In this document: piece after piece, positions 54,529 through 64,000 of the stretch
How the letters are laid out: each line of letters begins with the position of its first letter
How positions within the stretch are numbered: position 1 is the first letter of the stretch
The notes under the pieces: generated by a model
Seen by the model: only the letters and a program-made list of their open reading frames with translations
Told to the model about the DNA's origin: nothing
The model's database searches: none
Position numbers and translations under genes: made by a program
Source: Pseudomicrostroma phylloplanum
Taxonomy: Eukaryota; Basidiomycota; Exobasidiomycetes; Microstromatales
DNA length: 64,000 nucleotides
Direction: 5' to 3'
Assembly (NCBI GenBank): GCA_039545275.1
Contig: BCHS01000003.1
Location: forward strand, 310,001 to 374,000

Positions 54529-57500
54529 TCAGAAAGTCATCGCTTCCTCCCTTCCCTCAAGCTCGTTCTCCGAGCCACGCTTCGCGGTCGTAACATCAAT
54601 CTTGCCCTTTACAGACTGCTGCTGGTGGCTGTGTGCAGCAGCGAGCCACTCGGCCAAGGTAGGTGGGGGGCTCTGTCCGGGTCCTAATTGCGGGTAGCCA
54701 GAGGCAGGCGAATCGTCTGAGCTCTGCTCCCCCTCCTGCTGGTCGCTCCTGTCATGATTGGCTCGGAAGAGACCCAACCGCGGGAGCTGGTCGTGCTGTG
54801 CGTCGTCTCTTCCCGATCGGGGATACGCAGTGTGCTCAACCCCATACGCCGTGGGCCAAAGGCGCTTCATCTCGCCCTGCTCGTCAGCTTGCTCTTCTGA
54901 CCGCAGATCTCCCCCATGAGTCTTGCTTTCCTCCAAGAGGCCAGTCACCCGCTCTACCTCCTCTCGCAACATCCTTGCATGCTTGCCTTGCTGCTCGATG
55001 AATTCTTGCAGGGCTCGGATATAGTCAACGGACTTGCGAAGAATGATGCCCTTGTTGGGGCGAGCTTGCGCCAAAGCGAGCGTTTCGGAATTGGCTGGTG
55101 CCGAAGCAAGGGAGAGGATGTCAAGTGTGGACCCTCCTCCCAACTCGTGTCTGCCTGCAGAATTGAGTCGGCTGAGGATCTCCTCCGGTACTGCAACTTG
55201 GACCACCTTGGAGTTGTTCCCACCACCTTGACTGTGGGCGATGGCGTCGAGAAGCATAGCCTCCGGAAGAAGAGATGCTAGTTCCGCGATGCGCTCGTTG
55301 ATCGTATCACGACGGCGGCGTTCAACGAGATTGTGAGATTCCCTTCGACGCTTGCGACGCTCTTGCTCGGAGCGCACTGGCCGACTGGAACCGCTACCGC
55401 GGCCTCGAGTCGGCTTGCGAGAAGGTGCGGTGCTGTCCTCTTGGACGTCATCATCCTCATCGACATCGTCATCATCGTCATCATCTTCGCCCTCGAGCAG
55501 AATGTCGTCGTCATTGTCATCGTCGTCGTCTTGCACCGCTTCCTTCTTCTTCTTGCTGTCGCCAGTTTTGCCGGGCAGCTGGACTCTTCTGCTGTCCGAC
55601 AAGCGGCGACCGTCGATGCCCGGCTTGGCAGAAGTGCCGGCCTGGTTCTGCAGCGTCGGGGCAGTCGGTGCGGTCACTCTGCCTCTAGAGAAGGATGCCG
55701 GCGGACTGTGTGAGTGAACAGTCTCACCTTCCGGTACATCTTCCAGCTTGCTCCCTCGCAAACTGCTGGTCCTGTTGAGGGAGCGAGAAGACTTTCGCTG
55801 GTGGCCCGATGTCTCAATGGTCGCAGTCGGCAGCGAACTCGCACTTCGAGGAGCGCTGACACCCAGAGCAGGTGGCGAGGTAGAATTCGACCGTCCGGAT
55901 CCATCCTTGCGCGGAGCTGGCTCTTCGCTCAAGCGCTCGTCGTGGTCACTTTGGGACGAAGGCTTCGTAGCGGCTTCAGATGGAAGCTTCTGAACGAGGC
56001 TCCCGATGTTCCAGGGAAAAGCGCCATCTTGTTGACCAGTCGAACCGAATGAGACCGAGGGTGACTTCCGATGGCCGGCATCAGCAGACCCCTGGGTCGC
56101 CAAGGTTGCTCCAGTCTCACTCCAGGAGTTGGCCTGGCCTGTAGGCTGGAAAGGAGGGCGGACAGTGTCGGATGTCTGTAAGTGCTGACTGCCTTCTTGA
56201 TCGAGCCCGGCGCCGACCGTGCCAACGTGCAGGCCTTGCATGCTGCTGAAGATGCCCTGCATTGAGCTCGTCATTGGGAGAGAAAGCGACTGAACAACGC
56301 CGGGAGAGAGGGAGCCTTCAGGATTGGCGTCTGCGGGCCATGCAGGCTGCATGCTGGAGCCTCCGGGCGTTGGCGTAGGAATGTAGCTGCCATTCATTGG
56401 AAGACTCCAAGCAGGGTGCATCGGCATGGACTGAGGAGAGCCCCAGACTGGCCACCCTGGCGGAAAGGTGCCGTACGGTAGTCCTCCGGGAGCGAAGTGT
56501 CCCCAGTGTGGTGGTGGGTGGTGGTACATCCCCGCTGGCCAAGGCGAGGAGTTCCATGCCATCGTCGGCATACCGTTGAATGTCTGAGGTCCGCTTGACA
56601 TTGTCGCTGCTGCTGAGGAGGTGTCAATGTGCAAAGGAGCACTACTAGGCGAACCCTTTTTGCCGCTGCTGCTGCCAATCAGAGCGGCAGGCCCGATCGA
56701 AGTCCTTCGCGTGCGTCCGGCCTTGACCCGGGTAGCTTTGCCTACGCCGCCATTGGTGGCTTCCTTGGCAATCGCACTACGGTCAACAGAGGCGGATGCC
56801 TTGCTTTCTTTGCTGGCTCCATCGCTGCGTCCATTGGCAGAGACGGCTCTTCGACTACTAGATGCGCCACTGGTCGAAGTTCTACCAGTCCGGGAATTCT
56901 CCAGAATTGTAGATACTGATTCGGGCGCCGCCGTAGATGTGTTTACAGTGACGCTGCGTTGGCGTTTGGGCTTTGCGGCTGCTGTTGCCGATGACGGTGC
57001 GCTCGGCTTCTCGGTAGGGGCCGTGGACGAGAGCCTCGGGGCGGGACTGGAAGATGAGAGGACACTCGAGCTTTGTACAGAAGTTGTCTGTTCACTGCTA
57101 CTCATCGACTCGCCGGTCGAGAACGAGCTTTCTGTGAAAGGGGAGCCATCGAGCCGGGGCATCGTTCGTTGAGCAGTCCCTCTACCGGAGTCCGGCGTTG
57201 CTGCCAGTATAGACGAGGGCCTCTCGAAGGTTCCAGTGTTGCCGATCTTGTCAGGTGTAATGGCAGTAGCACTGCTACCATCCTCGGCGCCAGGCCAAGG
57301 CGGCAAGCCCAGCCAATCGTCTAGATGGTGAAGGCCATCGTCCCAAGGGTAGCGCAAACCCTGCGGCTGAGCATCGGTCTGACCATTCGAAGCAGATACT
57401 CCGTTGCTGAGATCTTCCATGACAGCATCAGCCTGGGTGTTATCTTCACACGGTATGCGCTGAGCTGGCTCCTGACTAGGCCCCTTGGAGATCTGTTATG

Positions 57501-57781
57501 TGGAGCAATGCTGGTCAGCCGGCTGCTGCTACGACTAGTGCTGAGGTGTCAACCCGTATTCGTTGGCTGCGAGCACTCACATCTGCGTCTACAGTCATTG
57601 TCCTCCACATTTCATCATCCAGTAGGTAAGACGTGTCGATGTACGAGGATTTGGCTGCAGGAGATCCAAACGCAGGGCTCCCAGCGCTAGCGGCTACAGC
57701 TGAATGCTGGCTTGGCGCAATTGTGGAGGAAATAGCAAAGCCCTGTTGCCGCTTCTTTGGCTCGCTGGAGGCAGTTGCCAT
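54529..57781 (-). CDS. bHLH transcription factor
   Basis: Two exons, 57781-57581 and 57432-54529, give 3,105 nt and 1,034 residues. The donor is GAT/GTGAGT, the acceptor ACACCCAG, phase 0. The unspliced frame would start at the ATG at 57420, but the upstream exon is coding-like and joins in frame, so the longer form is preferred. Nearly all of the first 690 residues are disordered Ser/Thr/Pro-rich sequence. An Asp-rich run precedes the DNA-binding domain (about 764-880): basic region ESHNLVERRRRDTINERIAE with the Glu and Arg residues that read an E-box, a long loop with Gly/Asn insert, then helix 2 NKGIILRKSVDYIRALQEFI running into a short leucine-zipper-like helix. The style resembles S. pombe Esc1 and Rtg3-type regulators; the target pathway is unknown. 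Confidence 0.88.
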
Positions 57782-57849
57782 GATGAGGACTACCTCGATT
57801 TGGGTTTACACGGCGCGCCAGAGTTTGGCGATTGAGGGATGAGTAAGGC

Positions 57850-58232
57850 TCAGATCGAGTGAAGGGGGTCAGAGGCAGAGGGGCTCGTAGATGAGGGTGA
57901 AAGGTCCGCGTCAGGTAGGAAGAGCGTCAAGACTGCAATGATGATGACAATGGATGAAAGGAGGCCCGAGATGGAGAGCGGTTGCAAATAGACTCGGGTC
58001 AGGTACCGAGGTGCACGGCAGTCTCGCCCGAACGGCCAGAAATCCGATGGCCTGCCAGACCGAATCGCGCCACGTACGAGGAGCACTGCGAAGAAAGGCT
58101 GGGTAACGGTCGTCAACGAGGAGCAAGGGGAGGGGTTTGGTATGACAGATCAAGGATGACGCTAAGCTCAGAGGAGAGACGAGGGGCCCAGAGGGTATAG
58201 GGGACGCCCAGAATGGCTATGAGGCCGCGCAT
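57850..58232 (-). CDS. Candidate small membrane-protein gene, structure unresolved
   Basis: An ATG at 58232 opens a short coding-like frame (MRGLIAILGVPYTLWAPRL), and a second frame ending at 57850 contains a clear hydrophobic segment (SISGLLSSIVIIIAVLTLFL) and a Ser/Asp-rich tail. An in-frame join is possible with an intron of 62 nt (58160-58099), ending in TTACCCAG but starting with a weak GTCATC. That would give about 107 residues with hydrophobic regions near both ends. I do not recognise a family. The two halves together look more like protein than chance, but the poor donor means the model may be wrong. Confidence 0.3.
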
Positions 58233-58949
58233 ATCTCGCGGAAGCGTACTATTTCCCTCGTCTCCTCACGCTTCCTGCGTCCTGCCGCCTGTTGCTATGG
58301 CTATGTTCATCCTGCACCGGAACCCTTTGCCACCCCGCGCCGCCCAAGACAGAAAGAGGTCTGTCCTGCAAGCATCTCAGGGATGGGCACAGTAGCAGAG
58401 GAGGCCGGAATATCTCGGCTTCGGTCTTAGGCAGCTCTACTCCACTCTGTTCGCTCTGGGCTTCCCTGACGCTGCGCCTGCCTTGTCAAAAATCTGGGGT
58501 AAGCCCCCATGGCAAAGTGTGGGGAAGCGGAGATAGAGTGCTTCTCCGCTCGAGCGCCCGCGTGAGGTGTGCGGCAGCGTTTTCCCGGCCGCACGATCAC
58601 CCTCTGCTGCAGTGCCTCTTGGCGTACTCTCCGAAGATGGGGCCCAGCCCTGTCTGCTTCGATTCTCGGTGGAGCCCCGCCTTGCTCGCCTCGGTTGGCT
58701 CTGTTCCGGCAGCGCCATGACAATCAAGCCCTTACCCTCCGCGACTCATACTGACTTCCGTTGCAGACTCACCCTGAGCCAGGCCCTGGAGAGTCGCATC
58801 GGAAGGCGAACAGGAGCTCCATTCGCCGGCCGCGTTGTCAAATCGAGCTAGGGAACGCACAGAGCAACAAGTCATTCGCTTACGCATCAGTGGTCGAGCT
58901 AATCAAGCAGAGCTCACTGTCCGATAGTGCAGAGCACTCCACACTGATC
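58233..58949. other. Region without a supported gene
   Basis: Overlapping open frames around 58430-58850 on both strands are Arg/Ala/Pro-biased shadows of GC-rich DNA. I see no domain, intron-exon logic or RNA gene. Confidence 0.4.
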
Positions 58950-59949
58950 TCATGCTAGATAGCAACAAGGGTAAATCCACATCAAGCGAGAATAGCTTGG
59001 GAAAACGTTTCGGGCGTGGGCACATTTCGTGTCTGCTCTCAAGCTCATATTACCGTGGGTGGGGTGCTGGACCGTCTCTGACGTGGGTGTGGGGGCTGTA
59101 CAGCAGTGCACACGCCCACGGTGCGAAAGGCAAGAAGACTGTAGCCAACGATCATCGGAACGATCGAAGAGTGGTAGCTGTCCGCCAAATTGTCTTCTTT
59201 CTCCGTGTTGCTGTGCTGCTCGGCAGCAGCGGTACCACTCAGCACTAATGCGCCCTGAGGCCCTCATCGACTCCGCCGAAGCAGGTGGTCCCTGCAGTCC
59301 AATCCTTGCCATCGTCCCGGCAAACTTTCGTCCGCTGCAAAATTTGATCTCCTTCCCAGAGGAAGAGCCCAGCCGATATGACCCGAGGGCACCGACTCCG
59401 AAGACGAAGGCGTGGTGAAGGTCTTCGTCGGCGTCGAACCTCAGGAGCTCCAGCAGGTCCATTGTGATGGTCCGGGTTGTCCCGGCTCTCGTGACAGCGA
59501 CCTGGTATTCAGAGGGCTCTGGTGCTAGCATCGTTATCTTCTCTGATAAGGAGTACCCGATGGCGCCTTGCGAGGCTGCTATCTTCGATGACGCGACTCT
59601 GACACAGCGGTGACCCTTCTTGTCGCAAACTGCGACCACGGAATATCCCGGCTCGAGCATGGAACATCGCACACTGACTTTTGGGGACGTCCAGGCTACC
59701 TTGATCTGCGTGAGCCCCTCGTTACAATCTTGTCATTGACCAATGCAATGAGTTTGCCACGAGGTTTGCCATGAAATCCTGGAAATACCCTGATCGGCGA
59801 GCGCCCCTGTGCATGCGAAGGGCGCCACGGCCTACAATAAGGAGACGAAATTTGCACCCGTCGACGGCTAAGCTGAGGACTTGTCTACCCGGCTCTCTAT
59901 ATTCCACTATCGTCTTTGTATCCAAAGGCAAGGGCAGAGAGGCAGACAT
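58950..59949 (-). CDS. Unknown protein-coding locus, exon structure unresolved
   Basis: Three coding-like stretches lie in order on the minus strand. The first runs from the ATG at 59949 (MSASLPLPLDTKTIVEYREP). The second, from about 59730 to 59270, has a beta-rich, balanced composition (VAWTSPKVSVRC, GYSVVAVCDKKGHRCVRVAS, MDLLELLRFDADEDLHHAF). The third, in a different frame ending near 59045, has an acidic segment and a hydrophobic stretch (SSIVPMIVGYSLLAFRTVGV) like a tail anchor. The joins between them lack strong donors; one candidate is GTAGAC in the first exon with an ACAAG acceptor. It is head to head with the RNA-helicase gene, 180 bases apart. No family is recognised; it may be a real gene or a decaying one. 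Confidence 0.4.
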
Positions 59950-60129
59950 CCTCTCCCGACGTTCTTTCGCTTGACAGAGCTGCTAGCGCTGATAGGATGA
60001 AGCCCCTGGGGGCAGAAAGTGGAGGAGCCAATCTCGGAACATTTTGAAATTGCCCGCCGCCTTTCCGATGCTCGTCAGCCATTCTTCGTCCTAGTCTAGT
60101 ACCACTCTCCCTCGTCGCTGACGACGCAA

Positions 60130-63100
60130 ATGGCAGTGACGCCAGTCTACTCGACTCATAACGGCAGTACTCCTTTTGATGATCAGTGGCCGGCACTCTC
60201 AACTGCCCGCTCATCAGCCGTCCCGAGCAATGCGACAAGAACTTCCGTAGCCCCCGCGCAGGGGCAACCCTGGCCAGGAGGATCAGCGGCCCGCCCTTCC
60301 CCAGCTCTGCCCACCTCGAATCTACACCCTGTCATGAATGGTGGCAGAGACAACGTCTGGGGAGCTTCCAGCAATTGGGCTCCTCCTCCTGCGTCGTACA
60401 ATCGCACCTCTTACCAAGCTCCTGTCCACACCCATAGCGCCGCCTCAATGCCCCCACCTCATCCGTGGCACGAAGTTCAGCAACAGCGACATCAACATCA
60501 ATATCAGCAACCACAATACCGGTCGGACCATGGCATCAACGTTGTGAACCGACCTTCCCCGAGCACAATCTCCCATCTGCCCAGTCAGGTAAATGCGGGA
60601 ACATTGGGGAGGAACCAGTCCTGGCAACCTCAAGCCCTGCCATCGGGCAAAAGTTTTGGACCGGACCACAACGGTGACCACCCCGTCAAAAGTCCGGCCG
60701 CTGCTGAACGGGCAAGAAGGACTCCTGCCGCAACCAACATCGCCGCTAGAAGACCGCTCGATCCCTCAAACGTGAGGCCTCGCTCTACTGGCCTCCTCAC
60801 TTCAGCAGTTGAAGGCGGTCCAAAGTCAGGAGAGGCGGATATACCCCTGGACAGATACGCCAAGACATTCGTGCCACAGTGGCTCAAGGCCGTCAACGAA
60901 GATACCAGCTACCAATTCATACCGCTCACGACATCCGGCGAGAGCGGGCAAATAGATTTTGCGGCCTACGCTCAGACCGTTTGGCCCAGCAAATTATGGG
61001 AGAAGCTCCAATCTGGCGCAGATGAGGAAGCCTTTCAGGAGGACCGCCAGCTATCGAACACAGCAGGAGCGTGGCTTCCCGAAGGAGTTGATGGTCAGGG
61101 AGAGCTCTTGGAAAGCGAGGAAGAGGAAGAAACAGAAAGTCCTACTCAGGGCGGGACCTCCGATACTCAGAGCATTTTGGCCGGCACAAACGAAACGCTG
61201 GCTAGCCAAGACGAGTGGCTCAAATCTGAGCACATAAGTAGCCCAACCACCACATCAGGCTTCAATGGAGCGGAAAAGCAGACTCTGAAACGATCATTGC
61301 CCCGCCTGAAACCATCCACGTACCTACAACACTGGGAGCACCTCCTGCAAGCAGAGTCACTGACTCGAGAGAAGGAGCTCGCCTCGCATGCAGTTTTCGC
61401 CGAGAATCTGACAATCTACTCGAGGTCGAACGTTGCAAGCTGGGATCCTGATGGACTTTACAAGCTACGCCTCCCAGGTGTCAGAGAAGAAAGGCCTAAG
61501 CTCACGCCGGGCAACATGTGCCACCTTCGAGTACTTGCGACGGCAGACGACGGCCGCGCGTACGAACATTTCGGATGGCTACATATAGTCTTCGAGGCTC
61601 GCATCATCACCGTTCGAGCATTGCAGGGAGAGGTTATCGTGGCGTGTCCTCGGCTGCAGCTCTTGGCGGCTACATTCCCAGGCGTACAGGCGGCAAAGTT
61701 CAATGTGGTCTTCGTCTTCGATCCATCGCTTCTCCGAGATGAGGCTGCTTCTGTAGCAACATTGGCTCGCAAATTACAGAACAGGAGCGATCGAAGTGCC
61801 GTCACTCTCCGACAATGGCTGTTCCCATCTTCCGCGTCAGTGAGGGGTGAGACAGCTCCGATGTCCGTGCCCCCTGTGGCACAGAAGAGCTTGTCGTTCC
61901 ATCCGCAGCGATGGTTCGACAATAATTTGAACGCTGAGCAGAAGGCTGCTGTCATGTCCATCGTTGGCAATGAGGAGCACAAGGTCCCGTTCGTCCTGAG
62001 TGGTCCACCTGGTACTGGCAAAACCATGACATCTGTCGAAGCAATATTGCAGATCCTGCAAAGGAGTCCGAAGAACCGTGTCTTGGTCGCGGCCCCTTCG
62101 AATGCGGCCAGCGACGTCTTGGCGATGCGCCTCTGTGCTCACTTAGCCCCAGGCCAACTGCTACGCTTGAATGCTCCAACGAGGACGTTCGCAGAAGTAC
62201 CATCCAAGCTCAATGCCTACACGTATGTCGATGAAGAAAAGAGTCAATTCTCTCTGCCTCCTTGGGCATCATTGATGAAGGCTAGAGTCATCGTCACCGC
62301 CTGTCACGACGTTCCTCTTCTCATCAATAGCCGCGTTGCAAGCAACATTGACGTGGGGCGACTTCAAGCTGCGTATCTACCCAGCTTGCAGCCCGACCGA
62401 GAGACAGCCATAGAGCTCCATTGGACCCATCTGCTGGTGGATGAAGCCGCACAAGGCACGGAGCCAGATCTTGCACCTGCTCTTGCTTGTGTGCTTCCGC
62501 ACCCGAGGTGTCATGCAGCACCGGCTATCATTCTAGTCGGTGACGCGGCTCAATTGGGGCCCGCAATCAAGAACGACATGTGTCGGTCTCAAGGACTGGA
62601 CGTTTCCCTCTTTGAGCGCCTCTCACGCCTCCCGGTCTACGCTCAGAGTCTCGCACTACTCAAGCGCCATGGACGCTCCATTGTACTTTCCGGGGGTGGT
62701 AATTCTGGTCCCACTGTCAAATCTCTACCGGAAGCCAGCGCACATTCTGGTCACCTGATTCGCAACTATCGAGCTCGCCACCCAGCCCTGCTCCATCTTC
62801 CGTCCACCCTCTTCTACAGTGACTCTCTCGTGCCCTGCGCTCCGGCCAACGCCAGACTGATCGAGTTGCTGACAAAGTGGTCTCAACTACCCCATCGAGG
62901 TGCTGTTCGCGGCATGCCGATGCTTTTCGCTGACGTCAGGTCACACGAGGAATGGGTCGACGAGGGTGTCTCGTGGTGGAACGAAGGAGAAGTGCAGAAG
63001 ATCGTCGACTTATGTCGCTCCCTCGCTGGGCCCATGGGCGATGCGACTTCGAGTAGTAACAATGCTCAGAGCCCCGATAAGGGGTTGTCCATTGTCAAGC

Positions 63101-63768
63101 CTTCGGAGATTGCCGTCATCAGCCCATTCAGAGAGCAAGTGTGGCGTCTCCGTGTCGCTCTGAGAGCTGCAGGTCTCGGGGATGTAGCCGTCGGGCCAGT
63201 CGAGGCATACCAGGGTCAAGAGGCTCCCATTGTCATCCTGTCTCCTGTGCGCTCTCGATCCAGGTTCCTAGCAGGCGATCGACAGGCGGGCCAAGGGCTA
63301 GTCTGCGAGGCCAAGAGGCTCAACGTCGCCCTCACTCGCGCTCGAGAGCTCCTGATCGTCGTAGGCAATGCGGAGCTGCTGGGCACTCACTGCGAGTCGT
63401 GGCGCAGGGTCGTCGGACATGCCCGACGCAATGGATGGCTCATCGAAGCGAAGCCGGCGAGGGACTCTGCCGCCACTGGGCAGGAGTCAGCAATAGCGGA
63501 CGAGGAGGGAGCGGCACAGGAAGAGATTTCCGCACTGGAGAGTGCCGAGGCCTCCGTCTCTGGATCTTGGTGGAGGAAGATGGCAGGATCGCTGCTTCCT
63601 AATGCGCACGACGTTGTGGACCGCGATCGCAGTCAAATCGACGAAAGCGGCGACGGTCTGTCACTGCTTGCGGGGCGGATGGCCACCGTCGCTTTACAGG
63701 CCGACGAAGATGACGTGGCAGTGGAGGAAGAAGAGAGTCATGACGACACAACTCAGGTGCAGTGGTAG
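60130..63768 (+). CDS. SF1 RNA helicase, MOV10/SDE3-like
   Basis: A single exon encodes 1,212 residues. After a disordered N-terminus of about 250 residues and a beta-rich region (including NLTIYSRSNVAS and YKLRLPGVREERPKLTPGN), the Upf1-like helicase core begins near 600. Motif I is SGPPGTGKT (about 624-632), motif II VDEAAQGTEPD (about 770), motif III GDAAQLGPAIK, motif IV region RNYRARHPAL (about 877), and motifs V-VI are VEAYQGQE (about 1024) and NVALTRAR (about 1065). DEAA rather than DEAD/DECT and the upstream domain fit the MOV10/SDE3/Armitage group, which acts in RNA silencing and control of retroelements in other eukaryotes (SAD-3 in Neurospora). Its role here is inferred. The C-terminus is acidic. 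Confidence 0.85.
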   Translation: MAVTPVYSTHNGSTPFDDQWPALSTARSSAVPSNATRTSVAPAQGQPWPGGSAARPSPALPTSNLHPVMNGGRDNVWGASSNWAPPPASYNRTSYQAPVHTHSAASMPPPHPWHEVQQQRHQHQYQQPQYRSDHGINVVNRPSPSTISHLPSQVNAGTLGRNQSWQPQALPSGKSFGPDHNGDHPVKSPAAAERARRTPAATNIAARRPLDPSNVRPRSTGLLTSAVEGGPKSGEADIPLDRYAKTFVPQWLKAVNEDTSYQFIPLTTSGESGQIDFAAYAQTVWPSKLWEKLQSGADEEAFQEDRQLSNTAGAWLPEGVDGQGELLESEEEEETESPTQGGTSDTQSILAGTNETLASQDEWLKSEHISSPTTTSGFNGAEKQTLKRSLPRLKPSTYLQHWEHLLQAESLTREKELASHAVFAENLTIYSRSNVASWDPDGLYKLRLPGVREERPKLTPGNMCHLRVLATADDGRAYEHFGWLHIVFEARIITVRALQGEVIVACPRLQLLAATFPGVQAAKFNVVFVFDPSLLRDEAASVATLARKLQNRSDRSAVTLRQWLFPSSASVRGETAPMSVPPVAQKSLSFHPQRWFDNNLNAEQKAAVMSIVGNEEHKVPFVLSGPPGTGKTMTSVEAILQILQRSPKNRVLVAAPSNAASDVLAMRLCAHLAPGQLLRLNAPTRTFAEVPSKLNAYTYVDEEKSQFSLPPWASLMKARVIVTACHDVPLLINSRVASNIDVGRLQAAYLPSLQPDRETAIELHWTHLLVDEAAQGTEPDLAPALACVLPHPRCHAAPAIILVGDAAQLGPAIKNDMCRSQGLDVSLFERLSRLPVYAQSLALLKRHGRSIVLSGGGNSGPTVKSLPEASAHSGHLIRNYRARHPALLHLPSTLFYSDSLVPCAPANARLIELLTKWSQLPHRGAVRGMPMLFADVRSHEEWVDEGVSWWNEGEVQKIVDLCRSLAGPMGDATSSSNNAQSPDKGLSIVKPSEIAVISPFREQVWRLRVALRAAGLGDVAVGPVEAYQGQEAPIVILSPVRSRSRFLAGDRQAGQGLVCEAKRLNVALTRARELLIVVGNAELLGTHCESWRRVVGHARRNGWLIEAKPARDSAATGQESAIADEEGAAQEEISALESAEASVSGSWWRKMAGSLLPNAHDVVDRDRSQIDESGDGLSLLAGRMATVALQADEDDVAVEEEESHDDTTQVQW

Positions 63769-63940
63769 ATAGATCAGTCCAGCTCAGCTTTCTTTACGAT
63801 ATCATATGTATCTTTAACCATCATCATTGTTTCTCTAGAACATATATTACTTGAACGGTACGGGTATAACTTGTCGCGAGAGGCACTACATGTGGATATG
63901 TGATAGACGGGTGAACACAGGGCACGACCAGCAGCAGCGG

Positions 63941-64000
63941 TCAGATGGATCCTCGGGCGACTTCGTTCTCGACCTCTTCCGCATCTGCATCTGCGTCCTC
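63941..64000 (-). CDS. C-terminal end of a further gene (partial)
   Basis: The minus strand is open from the window edge to TGA at 63943-63941, giving 19 residues with an acidic EDADADAEEVENEV stretch. The composition is typical of a charged protein terminus. It would be tail to tail with the helicase gene, 172 bases apart. Too little is visible for identification. Confidence 0.4.
   Translation of the reverse strand, partial: EDADADAEEVENEVARGSI

Noticed and set aside
1..64000. tRNA, rRNA, CRISPR or transposon content
   Set aside because: I looked for T-loop GTTCGA-type boxes, long direct or inverted repeats and transposase or reverse-transcriptase motifs by eye and found none convincing. 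A tRNAscan or repeat-library search would settle it.

Overview
This is nuclear DNA of a GC-rich, compact fungal genome. The genes carry short spliceosomal introns (about 57-185 nt, mostly GTGAGT/GTAAGT donors with CAG or TAG acceptors). The proteins include fungal and eukaryotic housekeeping subunits (NMD3, U2AF small subunit, ADA2, ARP3, RPN1, SLD5, NSE4), and many genes are large single exons. The protein style and intron-poor architecture suggest a basidiomycete, most likely Ustilaginomycotina. That placement is inference from gene style, not from a phylogenetic marker.

Layout. 1-7 kb: the 3' part of an unknown gene, a membrane-anchored SAM methyltransferase, a DUF2456-like membrane protein and an unknown transmembrane protein rebuilt from three exons. 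7-20 kb: a four-exon gamma-glutamyltransferase, NMD3, an MGRN1-like RING protein, a SET-domain methyltransferase whose ATG overlaps the ATG of a divergent RING/TRAF zinc-finger gene, and U2AF small subunit. 21-31 kb: ADA2, NAA50, ARP3 and a 1,407-residue coiled-coil/F-box-like protein. 32-34 kb: a PD-(D/E)XK nuclease-like reading frame interrupted by one in-frame TGA, a poly-G-flanked assembly gap, and a 55-residue three-exon membrane microprotein. 35-46 kb: CNNM/Mam3-type transporter, a divergent 2-oxoglutarate dioxygenase and epoxide hydrolase pair, RPN1 and 6-phosphogluconolactonase. 46-54 kb: a 2.2-kb gene-free stretch, alcohol dehydrogenase, the divergent SLD5/NSE4 pair and mitochondrial Phe-tRNA synthetase. 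54-64 kb: a bHLH regulator, two poorly resolved genes, a MOV10/SDE3-like RNA helicase and the last codons of one more gene.

Most neighbours alternate strand, so nearly every gene shares either a promoter (head to head) or a terminator region (tail to tail) with another. No operon-like logic is expected. Functional pairing is suggested only for SLD5/NSE4 (S-phase and genome maintenance, with E2F-like sites between them) and, weakly, for the dioxygenase/epoxide hydrolase pair. I saw no rRNA, tRNA, CRISPR array or intact transposon. Spliced models were rebuilt by hand from splice signals and frame continuity and are unconfirmed by transcripts.
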